Shown here in pieces: positions 1 through 8,064 of a DNA stretch of 64,000 nt; the stretch's first letter is position 1; every line of letters starts with the position of its first letter. A model generated the notes under the pieces. It searched no databases, was not told the DNA's origin, and saw only the letters and a program-made list of their open reading frames with translations. The stretch spans positions 124,001 to 188,000 of the forward strand of contig JANQLK010000052.1 in the NCBI GenBank assembly GCA_028280615.1. Direction: 5' to 3'. This DNA comes from Woeseiaceae bacterium (lineage in GTDB: Bacteria > Pseudomonadota > Gammaproteobacteria > Steroidobacterales > Woeseiaceae). The position numbers and the translations under genes were made by a program.

Positions 1-2181
1 GGCGAACAGCTCGCGGCCGCTCGACTGCTCGAGCGCATGCATCATGCCGTCGTTGCCGCCGACGTAGACGACACCCGGCCGCGACGCCTTCGCTTCACGG
101 AATTCCGTGAAGGTCTGGCCCGCACTGCTCGGAAACGGCGGTACGTCGGGCCAGTTCGACTCGGGCGCGCCGGCGAATACCGGGCCGGAGTGCACGATGT
201 CGCCCAGCCGGCTGGCACGAACACGCAGGGCTTTATCCGTATAGGTATCGGTGCCGTCGTCGTAGTAGCAGCTTCCGGCAGCCGCACGCTCGCAGGCCCG
301 GTCGCCGCGCAGATAGCCAAGCCGGGCCATGCCCGTGGCGACGTTGTCCACGGCACCGCTCGGATTGGTCCGAAGGTCTGCCTTCTGCGCCGACGTCAGG
401 GACGCCCACTGCAGCGGTATGCCGTCCGAACCGTCATAGCTGAGTATCGTTCGCGGCGATGTCTGGAGATTGCGCGAGGTCAGCTTCGTGCCTGCGGACC
501 AGGCCGGAACCGTGGCGATCGTGCCCGAGTTCGGGTCCAGGTTGTAGGCCAGAAGGTCTCCGGACCAGCGCTCGCTGTTGAACAGCGCCAGGTACAGCTG
601 CGAGTTGGTGCTCAACGACCCCGTGTTGAATGCAACCGACGACGAGGAACCGGTTCGTCCCTGGATCGATGTGAGCGCGCCGCGCAGGCCGTTGATCAGC
701 TGCTCGGGGTTCTGCGCGCTCAGGAACTCGCCGCGGCCGTTCCAGGCCGCATGCCGCAGGTCGTCAATCCTGGCCTGATCCGTGTTGGGCACGGGCCAGG
801 CGAACGGGTCCGTCGTGCTCGACGGCATCGCCGTCAGGGCGCCGTCGACACCGAACGCAACGGAATAGGTCACGACGTGCTGCGCCGTGTTCTCATCGAT
901 GCCCGACGGCGGGGGTGCGAGCAGGTCGTCGACCCCGGGACGAAGGTCGTTCTCGTAGTAGTCCATCGCGATGTCGGCCAGCGTATCCGACTCGCCGTCG
1001 CCGTAGGGCCCCGCGGTACCGCTGTCCCAATCGGTGTTGTCGTCGCCATCGGCATTGCCGGCTCCGCTGAAACTGCCGTTGTAGAAGCCGTCCGTCATCA
1101 TCAGCGTGAAGTTCTGCTGACATTCGCCGCCGTCCGCCGCCGGTGCGGCCGGACAGCTGCCAAAAAAATCGTTGCTTTCGCAGCCCAGGTACTCGCCGGC
1201 CTCGTTGAGCGCGCTGCGGAGCGGCGTACCGCCGTCCGCCTGCATCGTATACAGCGCATCGAGGAGGGTCTTTTTCTCGCCGGTTCGCGGGTCTGCGTTC
1301 ATCGACTCGATGCTCGTATTGACCGAACCGTTGTTGTGCAGCGTCACGATGCCCATGCGTGCATTGCTGGCGTCGGCGATGACCTGGCCGTATGCCGCCT
1401 TCGCCACGAGCTCACGCCTGCGGTAGTAGCTGAACCAGTTGGCGAAGTTCTGTAGCTCCTCGGCGTAGGTGCACGAGGTCGGCACCGCGCAGTCGAGCCG
1501 CGCCGGGCCGCCGGCGTAGGTCGCGGTCGCCGGCCGGATTTCGATGAGCGTGTGTCCATCGTCGATGTCCACCGCGAGGTCGCCGTCCGTGTCGACCCAG
1601 GTGTAGTAGCGAGCCGGGTAGAAGTCCTCGACGTCGAACGAGGCCAGTCCGCCCTGACAATAGTCGGTCGAGTAGGTTACCTCGGCCGTCAGGTCAACGG
1701 TGCCGGTTCCCGGCACGTACGGATCGAGCGGCGCGGCGGTCGGGCTGACGTTGCCGTACGGCACGCCCGTGGAATCCTCGCCCGACCAGGGCAGATACCG
1801 GGTGCCCGGATCGTAATACGCCCGGTTGTAATCCCGGTTCCACGCCCGCCAGACACCGCCGTACGGCGCCGCGATGCCCTGCGCGTCCAGCCCCTCTTCT
1901 GTGGGTACGACCCAGTTGTCTTCGTTGTCGGCCGCGGGCTGCGCGTACTCGTAGCGGCAGCCCAGCCAGATGAGACCATCGTCTTCCTCGGTCATGAGGC
2001 CCCAGTCCATGCTGCCCGAATCGTCGATCAGGAACAGGATGTTGGGTTCGACCGCGCTGGTCAGGAACAGCGGCGAGTCCGCCAGCACGCCGGGCGCGGC
2101 CGAGTTCTCGGACGGTGCGATCAGCAGCGTGGCGACGGCCAGTGCAGCCGCCGTGGAAGTCCTTTTCGATGTCGTTCTCAT
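1..2181 (-). CDS. pilY1: PilY1-like type IV pilus tip/biogenesis protein (partial, C-terminus off left edge)
   Basis: The reading frame is open from an ATG at 2181 to base 1, giving 727 codons with no stop, so the C-terminal part lies outside the window. An N-terminal signal peptide is followed by a von Willebrand A-like region with a MIDAS-type DDSGS motif at about residues 53-57. At the cut edge the sequence VVYVGGNDGMMHAL matches the start of the PilY1/PilC C-terminal beta-propeller. PilY1 proteins sit at the pilus tip and work with minor pilins in pilus assembly, adhesion and surface sensing. The gene is the last visible one of a minor-pilin operon and starts 23 nt after pilX, which strongly supports the call. 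Confidence 0.93.
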   Translation of the reverse strand, partial: MRTTSKRTSTAAALAVATLLIAPSENSAAPGVLADSPLFLTSAVEPNILFLIDDSGSMDWGLMTEEDDGLIWLGCRYEYAQPAADNEDNWVVPTEEGLDAQGIAAPYGGVWRAWNRDYNRAYYDPGTRYLPWSGEDSTGVPYGNVSPTAAPLDPYVPGTGTVDLTAEVTYSTDYCQGGLASFDVEDFYPARYYTWVDTDGDLAVDIDDGHTLIEIRPATATYAGGPARLDCAVPTSCTYAEELQNFANWFSYYRRRELVAKAAYGQVIADASNARMGIVTLHNNGSVNTSIESMNADPRTGEKKTLLDALYTMQADGGTPLRSALNEAGEYLGCESNDFFGSCPAAPAADGGECQQNFTLMMTDGFYNGSFSGAGNADGDDNTDWDSGTAGPYGDGESDTLADIAMDYYENDLRPGVDDLLAPPPSGIDENTAQHVVTYSVAFGVDGALTAMPSSTTDPFAWPVPNTDQARIDDLRHAAWNGRGEFLSAQNPEQLINGLRGALTSIQGRTGSSSSVAFNTGSLSTNSQLYLALFNSERWSGDLLAYNLDPNSGTIATVPAWSAGTKLTSRNLQTSPRTILSYDGSDGIPLQWASLTSAQKADLRTNPSGAVDNVATGMARLGYLRGDRACERAAAGSCYYDDGTDTYTDKALRVRASRLGDIVHSGPVFAGAPESNWPDVPPFPSSAGQTFTEFREAKASRPGVVYVGGNDGMMHALEQSSGRELFA

Positions 2182-2204
2182 GATCTCGTCTCGTCCGACC
2201 GGAG

Positions 2205-2753
2205 TCAGAATATGCGTCCGTACTGGCTGCGCAGGATGACCTCCGCAGATTCGGCATTGCCGCCTGTTCCGCGCACGGTGACGCGGAAGACCGTGACGGT
2301 GCCGGTGCCCTTGTTGTCGCCGTAGCCGGACATGTTCATGGCGCCTTCATCACTCATGATGTCGGTGACGTGCTTGACCACGTAGCGCGGCGGCTCATAT
2401 GACCCGTAGCTCATTGCGGCTACGGCATGCTGGCTGCTGTCCGACCACGTGGCGTCTTCCCAGTACACGGGCTCGACGTCGGTCCTGCCGTAGAGGCCCG
2501 CCGTGTCCCCGAAATCGCCGAGGCTCGTAACGCCTTCGATAAACTGCTCGGCTTCCCGGACGCCGGACTCGGCCGCCTGAAATGCGACATTCCGATCCCG
2601 CGAGTTGCCGGCCATTTTTTCCTGCAACACCGTGTCGCGAACGCTGCCTACGGCGATCAGCGTAACGATCAGCAGGAAGATCAGGCTGACCACCATGACC
2701 GCACCGCGCTCCCGGCGCGGCATGTGGCGTTGCAGACTGTTCTTATTCGTCAT
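2205..2753 (-). CDS. pilX: Type IV pilus minor pilin PilX
   Basis: A 182-residue protein with a short basic leader, the processing site RERG|AV and a long hydrophobic helix, then the PilX-typical stretch LQEKMAGNSRDRNVAFQAAE. The usual Glu at mature position 5 is replaced by Val. I chose the ATG at 2753 because AAAGGA lies about 6 nt upstream; another ATG at 2774 overlaps the pilW stop by one base and would add seven residues. PilX is a minor pilin of the pilus tip/priming complex. It lies between pilW and pilY1, the order found in other gammaproteobacteria. Confidence 0.9.
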   Translation of the reverse strand: MTNKNSLQRHMPRRERGAVMVVSLIFLLIVTLIAVGSVRDTVLQEKMAGNSRDRNVAFQAAESGVREAEQFIEGVTSLGDFGDTAGLYGRTDVEPVYWEDATWSDSSQHAVAAMSYGSYEPPRYVVKHVTDIMSDEGAMNMSGYGDNKGTGTVTVFRVTVRGTGGNAESAEVILRSQYGRIF

Positions 2754-2773
2754 AGCGATTCCTTTCCGGTGCA

Positions 2774-3781
2774 TCAGCGGCGGTTCCTGAGGTTTACCGT
2801 GGACGTATAGACCTGCCGCAGACGCGTGTCCGTGGGGGTCTGCGTCGTTCCGAATACGTCGAAAGGCGGTTGCGCGGCGCCGCCGGTCAGGTTGTCGTCG
2901 CGCGAACGCACGACCACGGCGAAGCGCACGCTGATGACGCGCGTCATGTCAACAACCTGGTCCGCGGGAACGTAGTAGTTCGCGATGCTGGCACCCGGGG
3001 CACCCGGCGGGTCGGTGTCCTCGCCGTAAAGAATCTGCAGGTCCTCGACGTTGTCCAGGAACTCCTGGCCGTTGCGGAGCAGCACGGGCTCGCCGTCCGC
3101 TCCGACGTCGATGCGATAGTCAACCTCTTCCGCCGTGTGCACGGTTGCGTCCGGGCCGTAGATCTTCGAGAGACAGTGGGCGTTGGCGCCCGGGCAGCCG
3201 GGATTGGTAACGTTGAAGTTGCCGGGCGAAGCGGCGCTGCCGGTGTTGTGTACCAGCGTGCCGGAAGTGCCGGGGTTGGCGTTGGTCACCTGGAAGATAT
3301 CCGCACTGGAGCAGTCGCTGACCAGGATGATGTCGCCGAACTCGATATCGTTGTCCGCCGCGACCTGCAGGTTAGACGATGCCTGCGGGCCGTAGGGCGG
3401 TTCGAGATTCAGTCCCAGGTCGGTGCCGCCGCGAAAAATGACGCTATCCGCTACGCCCGCGCCGCCCTCGGTGCCGACGATGCCACCGGTCGCGAAATCG
3501 ATGAACCCGCCGCCCCCGGCGGGGTCCAGGTTGTTGACGATCGAATTGGTTTGGCTCGCACAGCCCCAGAAGCCGGCCATGCGCGCATCTCTCGCGAAAA
3601 CTTCCAGCGCGGTGCGGCCGGTCTCCTGCATACGGGCCGCCGCTTCGTGGACGCGGTAGGTCAGCCGCGAGGACGAAAACACCTGCTGCATTCCCCCTAC
3701 GAGGAACAGACCGATGACCATCGCGACGAGGACCTCGATAAGAGACAGGCCGGCTTGATGCTTTGCAGTTCGGTTTCGCAT
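2774..3781 (-). CDS. pilW: Type IV pilus minor pilin PilW
   Basis: A 335-residue prepilin-like protein. The N-terminus has the cleavage/methylation motif HQAG|LSLIEVLVA with Glu at mature position 5, then a hydrophobic helix. The following segment MQETGRTALEVFARDARMAGFWGC is characteristic of PilW. The rest is a large beta-rich pilin domain. The ATG at 3781 lies 13 nt after the pilV stop and the gene reaches pilX, so co-transcription is expected. The product is processed by PilD at the inner membrane and joins the minor-pilin complex. Confidence 0.92.
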   Translation of the reverse strand: MRNRTAKHQAGLSLIEVLVAMVIGLFLVGGMQQVFSSSRLTYRVHEAAARMQETGRTALEVFARDARMAGFWGCASQTNSIVNNLDPAGGGGFIDFATGGIVGTEGGAGVADSVIFRGGTDLGLNLEPPYGPQASSNLQVAADNDIEFGDIILVSDCSSADIFQVTNANPGTSGTLVHNTGSAASPGNFNVTNPGCPGANAHCLSKIYGPDATVHTAEEVDYRIDVGADGEPVLLRNGQEFLDNVEDLQILYGEDTDPPGAPGASIANYYVPADQVVDMTRVISVRFAVVVRSRDDNLTGGAAQPPFDVFGTTQTPTDTRLRQVYTSTVNLRNRR

Positions 3782-3794
3782 TCCGGAATCCCGC

Positions 3795-4349
3795 TCAGAG
3801 TCGGACCGTGGCCGAGAATCGTTCCATGTTGTCGGCCGTGACGCTGATCTGGCCGTCGCGGTCGTCGTCCCACCAGATCTTTATCGAGAACTGGGTGCCG
3901 ACACCGTCGCACTGCGGATCGGTGGCACTCGAGCCGTCGTCGGGCGTGCTGTCGATGCATACGAAGCCCTCGCCCATCGGCAGCAGATCGGCAACCGCGT
4001 TGTTCCACTGGGCGAGGTCATGCTGTGCCATTTCGGCCGGTGTGCAGCCCGTGCTGGTCTTGCAGCCGACGATGATCGCCGCCGAGGCCGGCGCGTAGAA
4101 ACCGTCCAACGCGGCCTGCACGTTTGAGCGCATCCGGTCGGCCAGGTCGTAGGCCATGGCCGTCGCCTGCGAGCGCACGAAAGCGCTCTGGTTGTTCTGC
4201 AGGGAGAGGGTCTGCAGGCCCGCAACGCCGACGAGCCCCACGCCCAGGATCACGCTGGCGACGAGTACCTCGACCAGCGTGAATCCACGCTGGCCCATGG
4301 CGGGCTTGCCGGAGCTGAGCCGGCCCATTGCCGGGGATGACGCGCTCAT
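3795..4349 (-). CDS. pilV: Type IV pilus minor pilin PilV
   Basis: A 184-residue prepilin with the motif GQRG|FTLVEVLVASVILGVG and Glu at mature position 5. LQNNQSAFVRSQATAMAYDLADRMR, seen in shorter pieces here, is typical of PilV. The same frame is open upstream, but the start is set at the ATG at 4349 because this overlaps the fimT stop as ATGA, a sign of translational coupling, and gives a leader of normal length. It is a minor pilin of the same complex as PilW, PilX and PilY1. Confidence 0.9.
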   Translation of the reverse strand: MSASSPAMGRLSSGKPAMGQRGFTLVEVLVASVILGVGLVGVAGLQTLSLQNNQSAFVRSQATAMAYDLADRMRSNVQAALDGFYAPASAAIIVGCKTSTGCTPAEMAQHDLAQWNNAVADLLPMGEGFVCIDSTPDDGSSATDPQCDGVGTQFSIKIWWDDDRDGQISVTADNMERFSATVRL

Positions 4350-4876
4350 GTGCAGACCTGGCGCGCGACTTCGGTGCGGCCGACGCCGTTGATCCGGATC
4401 ACCCGGCCTTCCTCGCCGCTGCGGCTGTCGCAGAGTTCCAGGTCGTTGGCGCCCGCGGTGAGAAAGCCGCGCGCGTTGTAAGTGATCGGGTCGGCGCCGA
4501 CGCTCTCGAAGGTCAGCGCGTCTTGCATCGGCTCCTGCACGGACACGATTTCGCCGGCGCTCGCGGCGCCGTCCCTGTCGCGGTCGACCCAGACCATCCA
4601 GCCGTTCGACCAGTCGGTGCCGGGGTTGCACGACGGCAATGCGGCCTCGTAGTCGAGCAGCGGGCAGATCGTCGCGTTACGCTGGAAGCGGACCGCCGCG
4701 CTGCGCGTGGAGGCAACGGCCGCCATGAACGCGTTCGACTGGTCGGTCAGCCGATTGTCCATGATCACGTTGCGAAACGACGGTACGCCGACCGACAGCA
4801 GAACACCGGCGACCGCGAGCACGATCATCAGCTCGAGCAGTGTTACACCTCTCTGTCCATTTTTCGTGTCGTTCAC
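4346..4876 (-). CDS. fimT: GspH/FimT-family minor pilin
   Basis: A 176-residue type IV prepilin-like protein with the processing site GQRG|VTLLELMIVLAV (Glu at mature position 5) and a GspH/FimT-type C-terminal domain with paired cysteines. The frame stays open to about 5221, but that would put some 125 unrelated residues ahead of the prepilin leader. I therefore chose the GTG at 4876, which has GGAGA six bases upstream and yields a short leader. It is the first gene of the minor-pilin operon. FimU is a possible alternative name. Confidence 0.85.
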   Translation of the reverse strand: MNDTKNGQRGVTLLELMIVLAVAGVLLSVGVPSFRNVIMDNRLTDQSNAFMAAVASTRSAAVRFQRNATICPLLDYEAALPSCNPGTDWSNGWMVWVDRDRDGAASAGEIVSVQEPMQDALTFESVGADPITYNARGFLTAGANDLELCDSRSGEEGRVIRINGVGRTEVARQVCT

Positions 4877-5172
4877 GGGTCGTCTCCAACGTGATCGGGC
4901 GACGCGTTCCACATGCCGAATCGCTCCGAGGCGAGACCTTCTCATGGGAGCGCTCCAGAGCGCTGTGAACGGAATCACGGAATTCCAAGCGCGTGCGTTT
5001 TCACGCTCGGAACTAGATGATTTATAAAGCGTTTTTTCGGTTTTGTCCGGGTCCCGCAGAGGGCTGCGCAACGAACGAATTGGACATAATAAGAGGGCGT
5101 TTTCGGACCGTTTCAGACGAGCGGTAGAGGACGTCCGACGAGCGGTTTGTCGTCGAAAAATGCCCTCGCCGG
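4877..5172. other. Intergenic region upstream of the minor-pilin operon
   Basis: About 300 bases separate fimT from the 3' end of the upstream operon. The stretch is more AT-rich than its surroundings, for example around 5020-5035 and 5085-5100, and presumably carries the pilin operon promoter. I could not fix convincing -35/-10 boxes and saw no coding signal beyond the open fimT frame. Confidence 0.5.
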
Positions 5173-6780
5173 CTACTCGGAAAAAATTGCTTCGAATTGC
5201 GGCGGAACCGGGTTCGTCCAATCCCGTTTTGAGGTCCTGACCATCTCGATGACTTCGTCGATCAGGACCCGGTTGTCGAACACGACCCCGTCCTTGATCG
5301 TCCAGCGGATGCCGCCCTTGCGGACAATGGCGCCGTCGGCCGAATCCATCGCGCCGAACGCGTAGAGGAACCGCAGGTTGTCGAGCGGGTTGCCGTCGAC
5401 GATCAACAGATCGGCGGTGTAGCCGGTCTGCACGAGCCCGAGATCCGGCCGGCGCAGCGTAATCGCGCTGTTGTAGGTCGCGCTCTTAATCACTTCCAGC
5501 GGATTGAGGCCCGTCTCGTGCAGCAGTTGAAGCTCCCGGACATTGGCAATGCCGCTGGTATTCCAGAGATACGGATCGTCGGACGCATAGGACAGATGAC
5601 CGCCGCGCTTCGCGAACTCGTAGACGAGTTTGCCCCACTTGCGGTAGAGCTCGGCCCAGCGCTGCTCGTCTTTCGACGTCCAGTCCCAGTGGTGGGAGGC
5701 GTGGTACGCCGGGTTCGCGAAGTACCAGTCGATGAGCTGCGCGTGCGTGAAGCGTTCGTGCCACGGCAGGCCCATGGCCCGATTGAGGTCGCGGTTGACC
5801 TCGTAGGCGCTCATGTCCGGGATCAGTGCAACGCCGGAGGCGACGAGCCGGTCGACGACCTCACCGAACAGGACGTCTTCTGGCGCGTCGTGCCATACCT
5901 GGCCGGCCTCGCGGAAGCGCATGGCCTCATCGAGGTAGTTGTAGTCGGGCGGGAAGTCCTGCACGCCACCGCCAAGCGCCGATTCGGCGAAGCCGTAGTG
6001 GTGCTCGATCATCGTCACGCCAAGTTCGGCGGCCCGGACCGAGTCGACGATCGCGATGTCGGAGGGCGGCAAATGGACGGTCGTGATGCCGCCCGCGTCG
6101 TAGACGGCCCTGGCCACGGCACCGAATAGCTCGGCGTTCCAGGCCAGGCTGCCAATGCGTACGACGTGCGCATCCCGCATGACGCGCTCGACCAGCCGGT
6201 CGACGCGCTCTGGGTCGTGCCAGGGCTCGATTTCGTCGGCCGGCGGCGCATGGCCCGGGTCGCGCGATCGCGTCGGCCCCCAGTCGCGGATCGGGAACAT
6301 GCGCGGCGCCGTGATCTCGTTCTCGTTCGACAGCCGCTGCTGCTCTAGCGCCGCCTCCCAGCCGCGGCCCGCGCCGTTGACCATCGTCGTGACGCCGTGC
6401 GCGAGCTTCAGGTTGTAGACGTACTGCAGCGGCAGCGCGTCGCTGCGGATGTGACAGTGCAAATCGATCAGTCCGGGCATGACGTACATACCGCTCGCGT
6501 CGATGACCCGGTCGGCGTCGATCGCCGTGCCGGCCGGGCGGCCCGTGACGCCGTTGTAGCTGACGATCTGTTCGATCCTGTTGCCGGCGACGATGATGTC
6601 GGCAGGTCCATATGCGGGCCCGCCGTGGCCCGGGATCACCATCGCGTTGACGATCGCTAGCCGTTCGTAGGGCCCTTCGCGGGCGTCATCTGACGCGTCG
6701 GCGAAAGCCCGGCCTTGCACGAGACAGCCCGCGACGGCCAACAGCAGGAATGCGAACGAGCGATTGCGTCTTGCGTTCAT
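5173..6780 (-). CDS. Exported amidohydrolase-family protein (sister of 12609-14264)
   Basis: A 535-residue metal-dependent amidohydrolase of the imidazolonepropionase/prolidase-like type. The N-terminus is a signal sequence; AVAGC at residues 15-19 could be a lipobox, or cleavage may follow AFA near residue 27. Visible ligands are the HCH pair in LIDLHCHIR (H108, H110), H236, H260 and D401. The bridging lysine expected on strand 4 is absent; that region reads VVRIGSLAWNAELFG. GGAG lies 8 nt before the ATG. The gene is last in the operon running from 14264, 29 nt behind the duplicated-domain protein. The substrate is unknown; an imidodipeptide or cyclic amide is plausible from context. Confidence 0.82.
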   Translation of the reverse strand: MNARRNRSFAFLLLAVAGCLVQGRAFADASDDAREGPYERLAIVNAMVIPGHGGPAYGPADIIVAGNRIEQIVSYNGVTGRPAGTAIDADRVIDASGMYVMPGLIDLHCHIRSDALPLQYVYNLKLAHGVTTMVNGAGRGWEAALEQQRLSNENEITAPRMFPIRDWGPTRSRDPGHAPPADEIEPWHDPERVDRLVERVMRDAHVVRIGSLAWNAELFGAVARAVYDAGGITTVHLPPSDIAIVDSVRAAELGVTMIEHHYGFAESALGGGVQDFPPDYNYLDEAMRFREAGQVWHDAPEDVLFGEVVDRLVASGVALIPDMSAYEVNRDLNRAMGLPWHERFTHAQLIDWYFANPAYHASHHWDWTSKDEQRWAELYRKWGKLVYEFAKRGGHLSYASDDPYLWNTSGIANVRELQLLHETGLNPLEVIKSATYNSAITLRRPDLGLVQTGYTADLLIVDGNPLDNLRFLYAFGAMDSADGAIVRKGGIRWTIKDGVVFDNRVLIDEVIEMVRTSKRDWTNPVPPQFEAIFSE

Positions 6781-6809
6781 CGGCGTGACTCCGTTGTTGT
6801 TTCCTCGAC

Positions 6810-8054
6810 TCAGCGCCGCCGGCCCCTGATCAATACGTCGATGTTGCCGGGACGGTCGTTCGAGTACACGAGTTCGACGCGGCCGTCATCGCGCGTGCGG
6901 ACAACGGCGGGTACGGCGTTCGCCGCGAGATACCAGCCGTGCGGCAGTACCACCGTGTTGCGTGAGCGGCCGAAGCTCCTGTCCCAGAGGAACTCGTCTC
7001 CGGTCAGGAAGTAGCGGTTCGGATCGGTATAGGTTTCGGTAATGCGCAATAGCGTGCTGCCGCCCTCGGGGACAGGGTCGAACCAGATGACGACGAGCTC
7101 GGTTGCGTCGGTGACGGGCTCGCCGATGTCGATGTTGCGGTCCGTGATCTCGCTGCCGTTCAGAATCTCTACCTCGAGTTCTTCGCCCGTGTCGAGAATC
7201 TCGGCAGACGGGTCACTCGCCTTGCTGCCCGGGCGCACGATGTTGAGGTAGCGGTCCATACCGGGCCGCGTCTCTTCATAGTCGTGATACAGCCTGAATG
7301 AATGCGTCTCGGGCGGCTGAAGAAAGTAGACGATATCGCGCGATTGCGGGGCGCGCTGCGGGATGTCGAAGTCGAGGCGCGCCATGGGTCGTTCGCTCGT
7401 CATAGTCTTCGGAGCGGGCGGTTTGGCGGTTGATCTGGCCGTCGGCTCAGCAGGCAGCGGCCGTGCAGTCACCTCGTAGGGTACGCCGGCCGACCCAGGA
7501 TTGATGAAACTGACCTCGACGCGGCCGTCTGCCCGGGTCAGCACCTGAGACGGGTAGTTGACGGACACGAGCTCGTAGCCGGGCGGCAACGTCACGGCGT
7601 TGCGCTTGACGCCGAGCGTACGCGTGAACGTGATCGTGTCGCCGTCCGCGAAGTAGCTCGCCGCGTCCTCGTAGGTCTTGTCGATGAGCAGGCGGCCGCG
7701 GCCGTCCTCAGGCACCGCGCGCGCCAGATCGACGCGGATGTACTGCGAGTCCGGGTCCGCGTCGGGTAGCAGGCCGCTTGCCCTCGCGTCCCTGCCGTCG
7801 ACGAGCGACCACTCAAGCGCCTCGCCCGTCATTCGATCGTACACGCCGTGCACGTCCGGCCTGCTGCCGCGTCGAATCGGGTTGTAGTAGCGCGTCGCGC
7901 CGGGCGTGGCCGCGCTGACGTCGTAGTAGATCCGAAAGCTGTGCGTGTCAGGCGGCAGCAATTCGTAGCGTGTAAACGCGTCCGCGCTCGTCTGCACGCC
8001 GTCGGCAGCGGCAAGCGGTGCGAGCAACACGAGTCCCAGCAGCAGATTCCTCAT
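6810..8054 (-). CDS. Secreted protein with a tandemly duplicated domain of unknown function
   Basis: A 414-residue protein with a signal peptide (MRNLLLGLVLLAPLAAA). I do not recognise the family. Residues about 30-198 and 242-412 are two copies of one domain: PPDTHSFRIYYD aligns with PPETHSFRLYHD, KTYEDAASYFADGD with ETYTDPNRYFLTGD, and LTRADGRVEVSF with RTRDDGRVELVY. An Ala/Pro/Thr-rich linker joins them. Each copy looks beta-rich. The frame extends upstream to 8369, but the ATG at 8054 has GAGGAAG directly upstream and begins the signal peptide, 10 nt after the previous gene's stop. It is fourth of five operon genes; a partner role for the upstream fusion protein is only a guess. Confidence 0.75.
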   Translation of the reverse strand: MRNLLLGLVLLAPLAAADGVQTSADAFTRYELLPPDTHSFRIYYDVSAATPGATRYYNPIRRGSRPDVHGVYDRMTGEALEWSLVDGRDARASGLLPDADPDSQYIRVDLARAVPEDGRGRLLIDKTYEDAASYFADGDTITFTRTLGVKRNAVTLPPGYELVSVNYPSQVLTRADGRVEVSFINPGSAGVPYEVTARPLPAEPTARSTAKPPAPKTMTSERPMARLDFDIPQRAPQSRDIVYFLQPPETHSFRLYHDYEETRPGMDRYLNIVRPGSKASDPSAEILDTGEELEVEILNGSEITDRNIDIGEPVTDATELVVIWFDPVPEGGSTLLRITETYTDPNRYFLTGDEFLWDRSFGRSRNTVVLPHGWYLAANAVPAVVRTRDDGRVELVYSNDRPGNIDVLIRGRRR

Positions 8055-8064
8055 CACTTCCTCG

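Noticed and set aside
4877-5221. Longer N-terminus for the FimT-like pilin
   Set aside because: It would add about 115 unrelated residues before the prepilin leader; the GTG at 4876 with GGAGA fits a normal prepilin.
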